Source of the DNA: Siphonodentalium dalli
Taxonomy: Eukaryota; Mollusca; Scaphopoda; Gadilida; Siphonodentaliidae
Direction of reading: 5' to 3'
Assembly (NCBI GenBank): GCA_032622095.1
Contig: CP136061.1
Coordinates: 216,222,373 to 216,286,372 of the forward strand
DNA: 64,000 nucleotides
In this document: in pieces, positions 40,601 to 55,600 of the stretch
Numbering within the stretch: the first letter of the stretch is position 1
How the letters are laid out: each line of letters starts with the position of its first letter
Translations under genes and position numbers: made by a program
Notes under the pieces: generated by a model
The model's database searches: none
Told to the model about the DNA's origin: nothing
The model's input: only the letters and a program-made list of their open reading frames with translations

Positions 40601-43600
40601 ACAAAATAAAAGTGTTCATTGTTGGTTTACTTCCAACAAAAAGTTGCTTCCTGGCATCATTTTGAACACCGCCAAGTCAAAGGAAGATATTCCCTGGCCA
40701 ACTCCAAAGTGGGATCAAATTGTTACTGATAACTCATTATGGCGAATTGATAATCTGTACCGCTTACACTTTCATGTTTCGTATGAACTATGTGCTTCAT
40801 TGTGACTCGGATCTGTCACCACGTGCTTACTAGTATTGAGTGATGACGTCGTAATATAATTGATTGTTTTGACAACTTTATCCTTTTGATGATCGCTTTT
40901 ATTGTCCCTCCAGTATATAACCTTTGATCCTATGACTTCTAGGACGATCGTTTTTAACCCAACCATTACTGTGCTGCATTTTATTAGTTAATCAGTAATT
41001 GAGTAAAAATGTAACTGCAGATATACAATTGGTCCTGATTTAAATTTAGAAAAAAATGTCATGTTTATCAATACTACAACCAGCCATCTGTATTACCTTA
41101 AATATCAACGTAATGTTTGAGTCCCCGAATATATCTATACGGAGCCAGTGTCATTGAATATTGTAGGGATGAACAAAACCAAATGTATATATATAACCAC
41201 CACGATCCAGAACAGCTGTCGCCTAAGGGTGTCCACCAAGTGATAGAGATTCTCAGATTCACCCACAACTCTTCCCCCTTATTTAACCCTTTCAGTGCCA
41301 GGTCCGATTTTTGTATCAACCCATACACCCTGTGCCAATGCATTCTCTTATATATGCGAGTCGACCATAGGTCGGCTCGCATATATAAGAGAATGCATTG
41401 GCCTAACAATTTTTCATCATTTGTTATTATTTTTTACAATTTTAATAATTTTTTATTATATTCTTTAACAGACTTATTTTATAGGTTTAGTGCCAGGGAA
41501 TCTTACGTTTTTCATGGGCATCAAAATTATTACTATGAATACTTGGTGATAGTTTTGAGTTATAACATGCCCCTAAGGTTTTATCCAGTTTGTTTTTAAA
41601 TTTGCTATAGCATGCTTAAGCATACCTAAAATAAATTCAACCCAAAAAAAAACAAATTATTTTTTATTTTTTTATTTTTTTAGGGCCGATTTTACAGACC
41701 GTAAATTAGGGCCGATGAGATCGGCCCCTGGCACTGAAAGGGTTAACCACTATGCATCAAAATTAAGAACATGGATCATTGAGAATAATAGACATGAAGT
41801 ATAGCCCAACATAAAAATTAAGTACAGAACCACTCAGAACACACATCGGTACCTCGACAAAAACATAGTGTTCACAGTTTACTGGACTGGATAAGTTGAC
41901 AATACAATGATTAGGAGCTTCCTCTTTCAGATGGAATATGATATAGTATATGTTGTATATATTACACTCCTATGCGCGATTTCCATTTGAAAACGCTGTT
42001 AAATAAAAATGGTAATGTCACTAGTGAATTATGTCATTTCCCATGATGTCATTGACCTTACGTTGCTTACTGATCTAGACTGAATTTTCTATAGTTGATC
42101 TTTCTCCACATCAGGACTTTCATGCATTAATTCTGTGTGTTTTATTCATATTTTGCTAAACAAATTGATGTAGAAGTGTAATAAATAGAGTAATCAATTT
42201 GTTCCGAGAATTACGTTATATAATTCACACGAGGCAAGAGACATTTGGGTAAGAAACTCGTGCACTAATGCGCACTCGTTTCTTACCGATGTCTCTCATC
42301 GCTAGTGAATTGATTACTCTCTATATAATGTGATCTGGGGATTCGAACATTAAAGGCCCATTTAATTTTCGAGTCACATATTATTTTTTATAGTACCTTG
42401 ATATAAGGTTTTAATAACAATCTATGACATAAAATATTATTAAAATACTATAATTCATCACCATTAGGAACGTCTCAGAAGGTGCCCATAGAGTAATAGA
42501 AAATAGCTGAAATCATAGAAACTTTTCCCCCCTTTCACTCCCAGAATGCAACAGAATTCAAACTAAGATATAGAGTTATTCCCCTTCCATTGAAAATAAT
42601 AGAGTGCAGTACAATCCAGATGAAACTTAAGCACAGAAAACATGTTGGTACCTTAACAAAAACAACATGTTCACAGTTTATTACACCGGATAAGTCGATA
42701 ATACAATGTTTTGGAGCTTCCTCTTTCAAATGGTATATAATGTGGTATATATTTTATATAATGTGATCTGGGGGTTCATTAATTAATTAAGCCTTTTAAT
42801 TTTTCCAGAAAAAAAAAGATTCAGATCTAAACATTTTGGTCCCAGCATATTTCCTGCCATATCAGTATAGTGGGTGTACATTTGTAGCGATTATAGGTTT
42901 GTAATTGTCCTAATTCAGCACATTTATATTGCAGACATGTGGGTCACGTTGGTTGGGATCCTGACAAAGGTTTTGATGTAAGTATAGGTGCTCTCTATGA
43001 GCCATAACGTAGTGTTCAGACGAATCCATTGTGTCGGTCCATACGTTGGAATGACATGATCCGTTGTCTGCATTAAACCGTTTACATGGGTCCGTACATA
43101 GAATTATAAAGCAGAGCATCCAATCAATAATTGCAGCTAATAGGAATAAATGCAATATTGCAATTCAATCGATCCATAATAAATTAATTCTACGATATAA
43201 TGTCAAATCCCAACAAATATTTCTTATTGACAATAACATGGATAAAGGGGTTGGAGTTAAAAATTTATTGAGGTGGTCACTGATGAGAATCAAAATTTAT
43301 TCCACATGCACAGCTGGCCATCGGGGATGACACCAGAAAGCACTCTAATAATACATGTAATAATAATACTAATATATAGCGTTTATATAGCGCTTCATCC
43401 CTGGTGTAGCTTGAAGCAGGCTTATTTCCATTGTGGTCCCCGAAGGCAGCTCGGCCACAAGAAAAACGGATATTGTGTTTATTCTCTCTAAATAAAAGAT
43501 ACCATAGTAAATGTATATAAAATCAATTATTTTAAAGCCACATGGCGGTTTTCGCTCCAAAATACACAAAATAATAGTCGCTTTTGAAATTTTCCCGGTA

Positions 43601-46600
43601 TCAAAATAGGTAGATAAATACCAAAACTACCTTTCTACTACCAATATATGTCCCATAAAAACGCATTCAAGTCATGAAGATTACAACAAAATTGAAATGT
43701 TTGGGTCCCGAACATTTTTTTTCCAACCTGCCATTTTGGATGATGCAATAACCACCGACAACAGCCGAGGATTTCCGGGTGTATTCGTAAATAAGCTTCC
43801 CCAGCGTCTTATAATTTCCGGTACGCGATAAAGGCGTTTCAATTTGATCGTATATGTGTCCCTGTGAGAAAATGGTCTCTGTTGACAAGCATTTAATGAT
43901 AGGACGATCATCCTGAATTTATCCGAGACGTGGCGTTGGTGCGATTGGGGGGAGGGGGTTCAGAAAGGAACATAATATATAATAAGTAATTATGTTGAGA
44001 TGCATTTGTATTTAAATTTCAATCCAACATCATTATCGTAATAAATTGCATGATTTGCAGTATCATATTCAACCAGTTAAAATTATGGGAACGTTTTAAT
44101 GTTCTGATGGAGAACTTTATAGCATTGACAAAAAACAACTCAGTGACTATATATTCAAGAAATAAATACACGGTGTAGAGGTGTGTATGGTCAAGTTGTA
44201 CCACAAAAAACTGATTGTAGGACGACACGTAGCGGAGTCCTACAATCAGTTTTTTGTGGTACAACTTGACCATACACACCGATACACTGTGTATTTATTT
44301 CTTTTGTAATACGACTGAAAGTTTATGGTCACAATTCGACTGAATAGTCAACGAAATACTGCGCTTTTTCGGTCTCAGGTGAGAAAACATTTCGTGGTGT
44401 AATTCGTATCGGGCGTACTCGATTTCTTTGCATGGAGTACTCTGGTAATTTGTTTGCGTAAATAATCGTTGTGATTGGCTATAAAACTAAGTGTTTTCAG
44501 CGGCGCCCGTGCTTTTCATTTAAATTGTACAGGAAATACGATTGCGGTCATTTCTGTGTTCAACGTTGTTGGAACAATATGATTATGAATATGATCATCG
44601 ACTATGGACCATTTTCCTTACACAAAGCGATCTAAATGTTCTAGTTTACTAAACTAATCTTATTCCCCTTCTGTACTGGTGAACAAACGCTTTCATTTTC
44701 AACTTGATTCCGAAATATCGAATATGATCGAGATTCGAATCGACGAATGCACAGCCCAGCCCCATGTATTTATTTTGTCATTTAATATACTTATTAAGTA
44801 ACTTTCTTTGGTCGTAACATATATCAATATACCATAACATCATTTGGACCATATTCATTGGCAACCAAACTGGTTTCAAGCGACAATTCGCTAGAAAATT
44901 CGCAAGATTGTCAAGATGTAGCAAAATTCAAAGGGTTACGGGTGCGGGTGTACTCCATTGATGCCCCGTTTGCGCGGAGTTAGAAAAGACGGGGAAAAGT
45001 CGCGTGCGGCGATCTGAATACAATTGGAAAAAGTAGAATTGTACCACAAAACTGGAACGAGATAGCCATGGTAACTCGGGCTACTGGCCAATCAGGACAT
45101 GGCTTTTAAGCATAGTTAGGCAGGGTCGTATTACAAATTTATTTATTACTTGTTCCTTCATAATATATTTCACAATAGGGGGTGTTATACTCCATATTTC
45201 ATGCAACATCGAGTTGGGATCTTTGTGAACTACGTACACAGTGGAATACACTATTTACTGAGGAACGATATTAACTAAGAATATATTAGCTGCACTTGTT
45301 TTTTAATAAATGTTTATAAACTTCCTTATCTGAACATGAAAAATTTCACATTACTTGAACTGGTGTAGAATTATCTCTAAGGGCGTAGCCAGGGTAGCGA
45401 TTCATGATATGATCTAGCTAAGTATATATGCATATAGTTTTTCACAATTTACGTAGATCCGTCCATTGCATGTTTATATGTTGAAATCAACTGTAGACAA
45501 GATAGACAGGCTACGCATGTAGCATTGGAGCTGTGTTAATTATCTACATGGATTAACTGTTTTGAATATATTTGTTTAACACACGGAAAAATTAGATATC
45601 ATATGAAAGTAGAAGATGTGAGCTTTGTGTTCCGCACTGCTGTATAATTTGAAAGTTGTGTCGTGGGAACGGCGTGTAAACAATGTAGACACATTTTGAG
45701 GAAAAATAATTTAAAACAAATTTAATCCTATTCTACTACTGAAACCGATGGTGAAGACACTGTTTTTGGTGTTATTTTTCATGTCTATTTTCTAACTATT
45801 CCAATATCAAATGGGGTAACAGGTGTGATATGGCCAAGTTGGTACAGACATTCTACATAATTATATGGTTTACGATTAAGTATTGTTTGTTTATATTTCA
45901 TTTTTTTACTAACTTGACGATAGTTGGTATGATATGTTATAGAGGATATGATAATTATTCCTCTTCAAAATGGAATAAAAACCAACTTAACCCAAATATT
46001 TGCTAGGTCAAAACTTTTATCGACGAGACTATATTTAGTTTTTTCAGCATTTACCCCTGACCTGGAGGTCTTACATGTTTGCCCTTTTCCCACATTTCGT
46101 CTTGTGACTCAGAGGCAGGTGGTTTTAATTAAACTGATGGTGAAATAAAATAAACGAATTTTGAGTGCTCCAAGTAACCTATATGTACTGGTAGTGTCTA
46201 TGTATATAGACTCTAAACTCCACACGGATGCCAGTATGTCACCAGGGAAGTGACAGTTTTCAATATCGTTCCTTTTTATTAGAGGTAGAAACATATTTTC
46301 CAAATTTTCATTTCGGTCCTAAATTAGTGTTTCTCTGGCTTCGGGGGTTAACAAAATATTAGACTTCGAGTCGAGAACCCCACCCACCAAAGCTCAGAGT
46401 GAACAGATATCGATTGTCGAAGTTTGTTATTTCTCGAGATGTGTAATAATATGTGGCCCAGAAACACGTGGTCAAACGGAGGGTCTCGGACAAAATTGCG
46501 GATGAAGATGGATAACTCTAAAGTCAAGTGGTAATACAGTAAATTTTTGTGATACTTTAGTGATTATACGGCCATATTTTGTTGAACAAAATGTTGATAA

Positions 46601-49600
46601 ACAACAAGTTTTGGGAAATTTGATACTATAGTTGACAGTGATTAGCATTATGTTGTTGCAATACATCGATTCTGATAACTAAAGCGTATTTTGAAGAAAT
46701 GTTGTTGCTGTTGTATCTTGATGGTATGGGGACCATCTGATCGGATTGAGTACCCTTAAAAAGAACTACGGAATTTAACTAACTGCAGTTCATCGACACA
46801 CTCAACTGAAAATTATTGCCTACAAAATTGCGATTAGAGTATATTTGAGAAAAATCAATGTGTTCCAAGGATCAATGTAAATGACCAAAATTCATGTTGA
46901 CATTGTGTATCAAACTGGAAAACCATTCTATCATTAGATCCTTGTCAATAGAGGTTATTATTCTCGCATGGACAAATAAGATCCAACGGAAACACATTAT
47001 CGCGTACCGAAAATGATAGAGACGCTGGGGAAACTTGAAAAATATTATGTCACAAACATGGCGATATCGAGAATGCACTTATTTCCGAAAACACACGAGC
47101 GCTGCCGGCATCACTCGGAAGATCGGCTGATTAGAAACATTTAACCGGAACAGAGAAACGATATCATATTTACGCAAAAAATATAACTAACAAAACACGT
47201 TTTTTAGCGCTATATCGACGAATTAGCTCGGGAATAGTTTGCATATGCATGTTTTGAGACCCCTTTTCTCGAATTGTGTATACATAAATTTTAGGGTTCG
47301 AATGAGCCATGTCCATTTAAATATCTGGTAATATGTTACCAATATTTTATAAATATCTTATTACTAAGTATATTATTTCTCATTATTGTATTATATGTAA
47401 TGCCCTAATTAATCGACTCCTTTAACCACAGCAGAATTATGGGTAACTTTTCAGGATTTAGTCGGAAATATGGCTTGTTGCCATTCATCGGAAAGCTCTC
47501 GGGGAGAGCTTTCCGATGAATGGCAACAAGCCATATTTCCGACTAAATCCTGAAAAGTTACCCATAATTCTGCTGTGGTTAAAGGAGTCGATTAATTAGG
47601 GCATTACTGTATGTTGGAACAGATGAACAACTTGGATCCTGATATGAAGACCTTGTTTGAGTCAGTCGGGATTGATGCTTCAGCTGACAAGGAAACTGTG
47701 GAATTCATCTATGATTTTGTGGAGAAACACGGTGGTTTAAATGCAGTGAAGGAAGCCCTGGCTGACCGACCGCCTCCTCCAGCTCCACCATGTAAGTGTT
47801 TGAACCCTTTCTATGCTAAATGGATTCTCCCATTCAGTTATAGATGTATACATTGGAATGTATATTATTCATTTGAAGGGGTGTTTAGGATAAATTAGCA
47901 GACGAGAGTCAGAAACAAAAATAATACAAGTGCTGGAAGATTCATATTCATTGGAGGGAAATGTTCAAATAATAAGTTCAACAAAAGACCTGTGGTTGTT
48001 TGTTGAACTTAACTTATTATCTGAACATTACCTATGGGAACTACTCATCAATGGGTATTTAGTATAGAAAGGATTAAGATGGGGCATAAAGGTACTCAAT
48101 CCGATCAGAGGGTCCCCATATCATCAAGATACAACAACAACAACATTTCTTCAAAATACGCTTTAGTTATCAGAATCAATTTATTGTAACAAAATTATGC
48201 TAACCACTGTCAACTATGGTATCAAATTTCCCAAAACTTGTTATTTGTCAATATTTTTTTCAACAAAATATGGGTGTATTATCACTTAACTCTTTGGTTG
48301 CCAGGGGCCGATATTATCGGCCGTAATTTGGGGACGTTAAATTGCCAGGGCCGATAATATCGGCCATAAATGTAACGGTAATTATTTTGGTCACAGCTGT
48401 ATGACAATAAAAAAAAATGTATTGATGTTTATTAAAAGTAATTTTTTAATTGATTCTAATTAAATTCCCCGTTATTTTAAACAGTTTTACCACTTTATAG
48501 ACTTAGAAACATAAAATTTAGTAAAAAATTGGGGACTTTAAAATGCCAGGGCCGATAATATCGGCCGTAAATGTAACGGTAATTATTTTGGTCACAGCTG
48601 TATGACAATAAAAAAAAAATTATTGATGTTTATTAAAAGTAAATTTTTAATTGATTATAATAAAATTCCCGTTATTTTAAACAGTTTTACCACTTTATAG
48701 ACTTAGAAACATAAAATTTAGTAAAAATGTTCGAAACTACGAAATGACGTCATACAAAATGTTGGACGTTGTGCTTATGATCTCAAGAAGACTCGTCTTC
48801 AATTCATATTTTGGATTCTAAAACTTACGATGACATCGATATAACAGTTAGTTTAGTGTGCAATGGTATTTTTGTCTTTTATTTCGTCGTGTCGTCGTAC
48901 CGAAGGAGTAATCCAGACAATATATTATGTGGGTACCCGTGGGTACGAAACGTCCAAGGTACCATTCGTCTTGTTTCCGCTACCGGAAGTGAACTGATGT
49001 CGCTTACAGAATACATCGCGACCGGGTATTTCACGAAGAAATTGCATTTTACACATGCATTCGCTCTTTTGAATATGATATTTGTTTACCGTAAGTTTCA
49101 ATAAAGATGACCTGCATTTTACCTATTGTTGTCAGTCCTTTTGCAGTCTATTTAGACCACTTTTCTCAACGATTGAGTTCCCCATTTTCGTGGTAAACAG
49201 TAAAACTCGTAAATTGTCAGAACCGAACGACTGAGATACCACGAGAGCATCCATAGCTGGTCAAAAATCTTGTAACTTGATTAAAAAAGTCCTGAAATAT
49301 TTTTTATATTACTGGTATGGCAATAGTTAATTTTTTTGTTGCAATTTTTGCAACCTCAATGCAGACGTATTCCGCGTTCTCTTTACCGTGTTTACAAATT
49401 TCTCAACACTGGTATAAAATTTGCAATCATGAATAATCAATCTGATTCGGAGTCCGACCTTTCTGACAGTGATGTTAACGATACTAGTGGCGAATCCTCT
49501 GTCAGTGATGAAAGTGATAGCGATTGTGATGATCTTTCGAGTCCTCCAATTGATTTCAATAGGGTTTCGGGGATCAAAAGTGTTGGTCAACTGCAGTACG

Positions 49601-52600
49601 AGTTTTCAGAAGAATCTGGGCCGATTGATCCTCCGCCTCGTGATGCTCGTCCAATTGTCTATTTTATGATGTTTGTCACAGTGAATTTCTTGATGATGAT
49701 TGTTACGGAGACCAACAAGTATGCAGAGCAGTATATAACATCAAAGTTACCAAATGCTTTTAAGCCCAATTCAAGAGTCCACCAGTGGTATAATACATGT
49801 TTAACTGAAATGAAAGCTTTCATTGCAGTAATCTTGAATATGGGTCTCATCAGAAAGCCATGCATGACTATGTATTGGAACAAAAGCAATCCATCACAAT
49901 CCACTCCATGGTTCCGTCAAGTATTCAAGAGAAATCGCTTTCAGAACCTCCTTCGATTTTTTCACGTGTTTGATAACGGAAGCAACCCAACAGTAACGGA
50001 TCCATCGCACCCAGAGTATGACCCTACTGCAAGATTTATGCCGGTTGTTAATCATGCAAATTGTGTGTTTAAACAAAAGTACATACCAAATAAATTTGTA
50101 ACAGTCGATGAAAGTCTGGTCGGAACACGATCACGGATCGCCATTCGCCAATATTTGCCTAACAAGCACCACGCACGTTTTGGTATAAAGCTATGGATGC
50201 TCTGCGAATCTGTGACAGGTTACTGCATGCACTTTTTCCCTTATTTGGGTAAAAAGTTTGAAGATCACCATGTTGAGGTTAACCAGCCCTATCAAGTTGT
50301 CATGCAATGTTTGCGTATGACCAGGTTACTCAACAAGGGTTACCATGTTGTTGTGGACAATTTGTTCACATCAGTTAGGCTAGCCTGGGACTTAATTGAA
50401 CAGGGTACATTCTTAACTGGCACCACTCGTAGAAATAGGAAGGACTTGCCTCATGCTGTGAAGGTTTCGAATCCAGGTTTACTAGAAAAGATGTATTGGA
50501 TTTGTGAAAAGGGAAAGATAATGATTATATCTTTCAGAGAGAAAAAGAGTCAGAAGAAACCAGTGATCCTGGTTTCCACCTCCACTATTTCCCGGGACAC
50601 AATATCTAAGACAGGAAAAACAAAACCTGAAATTGTCAATGAATATAATACCAAGATGTCAGGTGTAGACATGAATGATATGATGCTATATGCATACCAC
50701 AACGAACGAAAAACAGTGAAGGCTTGGAAAAAGGTTGTTTTTAATATTATTTCGAGAATGGCTCTAAATGCTTATATTATTTATAAAACAAATACTTCAG
50801 ATTGTCCCAAACTGAGCCATGTTCAATTTATTGCCAGCATAGTCGACGACCTGGTCTCTGATCATTTGTCTTGTCAGACTGAGACACCTATCTCCAGTGA
50901 CAATGAGGCAGTTGGCATCGGTCTTCGAAGGTTACCAGGTAAAACTGAGAAGGAGTGTTCTGTGTGTTCAGATCGAAAGCAGGGTGTGAGGAGAAGGACG
51001 AGAACAGCATGTGCTTATTGCGGGAAAGGTGTGCATCACGAGTGTGTGCTTAGGCATCGGTGTGTTAAGGCGAGGGAATCATAATGGTAACCGTTGTGAG
51101 ACTGATGTCAATTAGCTTTGTCCAAACTCATTGATAGTTAGATAATTACACAATAGTAACCAAGTCACTCATGTGTACAGTAATGCCCAAAGTAATTGAC
51201 CACTTAACCACATCAGAATTATGGGTAATTTTTCAGGATTTAGGCGGAAATATAGCTTGTTGCCATTCATCGGAAAGCTCCAATTCTGCTGTGGTTAAGT
51301 GGTCAATTACTTTGGGAATTACTGTATCAGAAATAATGTGCATTCCCCATCATAAATTGTAACTTGAATTACATTGAAGTTAACTTCCAGATTTCATGCA
51401 AACAAAGTTGGATGACTGATATACTTGTAGTACATTATAATGACAACATCGTTATACATAATTGCTCATAGACAACTTGTATATCATATACTGGAATGTC
51501 AATACGACACAATAAGTTAATTATATTGCCACTGCCCCCCCCCCAATATACCACGATGTTGGTACTTATATATATTTTTATATATGCAGAGTTAATGCTG
51601 AATTATGTAGCAAATGTAAACAGACATTTACTAAAATTGACTGAAACTAGAGTCTGACTTGCAAAATGATCACAGACTTCCAAGCCTTCAAACTCATGTA
51701 TAGTATATCTACTTGCGAGATTAAAATCACACTTCCTGTAAAACCCATGGAGCCATTCAATATATAGCTAAAATGAAAAGCTATATATTAATGTGCATAT
51801 TTTATCTGAAAATTGAATTATAAGATAGGAAAGTATACCGACAAAATTCTTTCATTATATTTTCAAAAACTTTATATGGCAGTGATCAGCAGTGATATTG
51901 ATTTATAGTACAAGTATCTTTCTAATACACGTACCGAGAAAGAATCATTCTTCGTGCAAATTTGTGGAATCTGTAAATCTATTGAAATGGTTACGTAAAT
52001 TTGGCAGCTATGTTTGACCATATCTATTATAGAACTAGTTCAATGAACTTGTATACTACAGATAGGGTTAAGACAACGACTGCTTAATCAAGCCTGAGAA
52101 TAATTTGCCTGTCATTTGTCAAATGAGGTCCCCATAGGGTGAATTTAGTGATGCTATCGGCATAGTGGAATGGTATCGCCAAATTCACCCTCTGGGGACC
52201 TCACTCGGCATGGCCTCATCTGCTATGGAGACATCATTGCAGATTGAAGTTCCAAAATGGTGAATATTATGGTTCTCATATTCTAAAACTGTACAGTCCA
52301 CGACAATAAGTTTTTTATTGAAATGTAGCACAAATATTTGTTTCTGAATCTCAGACAAGTAGACTTATACATACAGTTTATTGTTCATTATTTATTGTTC
52401 ATTAATAATCTCATGTATTTATTATGCATCATTAATGCATACAATTCCTGAAAGTTGAGTTGACTTTAATTTTAAATATAAAAGACAACTATTAAAAAGT
52501 TAATTAGTGCTTGAAATATAGGTTCATTTCATCAAAGATTAGGTCACAAAAAAATGCTAGATTATCATACAACTGTTTGTGAAAATTGGGGACATTTACC

Positions 52601-55600
52601 GACAATGAGGTAAATATTTATTTTTATTGTTTCCCACACATGATCATGGACAGTGCTCGAAATTATACCGGGTTTAATTTAACATGATAGACATTCTACT
52701 TTATGTCATACCAATTGTTCCAAACCTGCTCAGTTTGATTAAATTTGAGTACTGACTTATTGTGATGTATTTCAATTCAATAAATTTGAAGAAAAAAAAA
52801 TCACCCAAAATTGTCACAATGAAAAACTAAAGGCGGGCACTAAATTATGTTCGTAAAGGATGAGAATCTAGCTTTTTTTATTGGCCTTAGGAACGGGGAG
52901 AAACAAGTTAAAACAAAGCAACAGTAATTGTGTTGTGCCACACTTGTAATTTGTAGTGAGTATAAATTCATTGACAATGAATTATTATTCGCCAATTTGA
53001 AAAAAAGGTTGTTATATGTAGATGGGTTGTTTGTCCGTCTTCTGATCGTCTGCATTTGGTTTCATGGATGATAACATTAGATTGAATCGAGTGAACTGAA
53101 CCAAATTTGGTATGTTTGTTTACCAAATTACAGATCAAGTTCCATTATGGGTTTCGTCCGCATAACTTTGACTAAGTTATGTCCCCTTTTGACTTAGATT
53201 TTACCTGATATGTGGTTTCCAAATGATAACTTGAACATAATTTGGTATACAGATCAAGTTCAAATATGGGTTCTGTCTACATGCCCCACTCTACTCCAGA
53301 AACGGGTGGGCGTATTATGCCACACCCCGATGGCGTGCTCTTGTATACTTTATTAACAGTTTATACTTGTGATGAAGCATGATTGACTGTAAAATGTAAT
53401 AATGTACACCCCGGTAACTGAGTTTTTCTAGAAATGGATTCTCTTTGCAAGCCCTATAAACTAGTGGCTAAAGTTCTGTTGGAACTGTCATTCACAATCC
53501 TCTTGAGAATCAACACAAAACCTTTGCAGTGCAGTATATATCATTTGGACATGCATAACTGTTTCTAAGTCTAGATTGTAATATTAAATTATTTACCAAT
53601 TGGCTGTTCACTGAATTTAAGTTTGGACACTTATGCACTGTATAAAGTAATAATAACCCCATTGCTTGACAAATTATAAAGTAAATATTTTCAAGAGGCA
53701 CTGTAAAAAATTTAACCAGTGCATGGTTTACATTTATATCTGATGTTAGTCATCACAATAATTGGTTACCAACATGTAACCTATATCAGATAGTACATGC
53801 AACCTGGAAAGTTACAGAATTTCAAAAAAATTTCCTCTCCCCACATTATCATGGTGGTAGAACCCGACCCTAAATTGCTTCACAAGTATGTAAAATAGAA
53901 GAATGAGTCCAGAAAGCTGTGTGGTCCTATAAATCATTTAGATGATTTGCTCTGAAGCAGCATATGGTAAAATTTTGTATCTTCAAATATTGGGGATATA
54001 GTTATGCACATTTACAGACAAAATTCAATAATAAATAAAGGTGAGCTATGAAAAATAATAAAGTTAATCTATCCAAAGTTAATTGTTTATTATGCATTGT
54101 TTTTTTAAATATCAGTGAGGTAGGGACATGCCTGCATGAATTGATATACCGATACTAAAAAAAATAAAAAAAAAAAAAAATATAAATAATTTCAATTTTT
54201 TTTCAAAATCATCCCACTCCTGCCACCATTTATTTTAATGCGGCTGTGACTGAGAAACAAATAGTTAGATGGCCTAGGGAATTTAAATAATGTCAGTAAT
54301 AAATTTAACTGCATTATAGGCATCAGTAAGCCAAAATAGTTAGCTATATACAGCTATATAGGTCATTTTTTACTGGAATTATGTGAAAAACAATGTTTTA
54401 GAGTTATCTCCCTTTGATAGCAAGGAGTTATGCCCCTTGATGTTCTTGATTTTTGGGGGGGGCAAAATAATCATCAACATATATTATACTAACAATCCGC
54501 GTACTATCCCATAAAATTTTAAATGTTATTTTGTCAGTAGGAGATTGCTATTGTATCGCAATTTTACAAGAAAATTGTGGTTTTTCTCTAATATCTCTGG
54601 CAATTTAGGTGTAAAACTAGCCCGGCAACGAAAGAGTTAAGTATCATGATATTTGGCCTTATTACCACCTGTTTTTAGAGTTATCCATCTTCATCAGCAA
54701 TTTTTTTTAAAGATACTGTTTGTGAAATTTGGCACAATTCTTCTATAATCACCCTTCCTTTAGTTGATAGTGTTTTAAAAGAATGTTTATTTTATGAAAA
54801 TGAAAAACATTACCAGTGAAAACATTTCCTGGGAAAAAAATTGGAACTAAATGTTATTCCCTGGTGACCGAAGCTGCTTTTGTCTGGTCTTTTTGGCTCA
54901 ATTATTACAGAAAGTTCATGGAAGAGATACACCATCTTTAAATCAATTATTGGAGATAATACATAATGAGGCGACAGCCCTGAATAGATCTTAGGTGACT
55001 GTTTGGTGTAATAAACTCATATCTCATATATATTTTGAAGACCTCTGTCTGTCCGTATGTTTGTTTGTCTGTCATTTATACAAATCTACGATTCTCGACC
55101 GATCGGGACGAAACTTGGTAGTTTGACCAGGCGGTCGTCGTTGTCGTATTGGCGAGCCCGTGCGGCGCCCGCTTCGCGCATGTGCAGACAAGATCTCGGA
55201 AACGGGTGGAGCTATCGACTTGAAATTTGCTATGTGAATGTATCTTGCCCCGGATACGAATTTTATCGGGTCGCCGAGCTCGTGCGACGCAAGCTTCGCG
55301 CATGCGCAGACCAGATCTCGGAAACGGGTGGAGCTATCAACTTGAAATTCTTTTTTTGAATAGCCCGGACAACGTCGGGCTCATCGGCTAGTCTCATATA
55401 TATTTTGAAGACCTCTGTTTGTTTGTTTGTCTGTATGTCTGTATGTCATATATACAAATCTACGATTCTCGACCGATCGGGACGAAACTTGGTACGTGTA
55501 TGTAGTTTGACCAGGCGGTCGTCGTTGTCGTATTGGCGAGCCCGTGCAGCGCATGTGCAGACGAGATCTCGGAAACGGGTGGAGCTATCGACTTGAAATT

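Larger units (their letters stand above)
48286..54640 (+). mobile_element. Apparently intact piggyBac-family element
   Basis: TTAA at 48286-48289 and 54637-54640 flank inverted ends CTCTTTGGTTGCCAGG and CTCTTTCGTTGCCGGG (14 of 16 match). A full-length transposase ORF lies at 49429-51084. The 5' subterminal region has three GGCCGATA-T/A-TATCGGCC palindromes in a duplicated segment of about 203 bp. The 3' 3.5 kb is non-coding and has itself been invaded (51178-51324, 52121-52205). At 6.36 kb it is longer than the typical 2.5-kb piggyBac. Confidence 0.93.

Noticed and set aside
47611-47622. ATG at 47611 as the start of an independent small gene
   Set aside because: The bases before 47623 are the mariner-type MITE target site and the splice acceptor; exon 7 joins at 47623 in phase 0 and completes the GBD.
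49336-49428. Transposase start upstream of 49429 at a TTG codon
   Set aside because: No ATG in that part of the frame; the acidic N-terminus typical of the family begins at the ATG at 49429.
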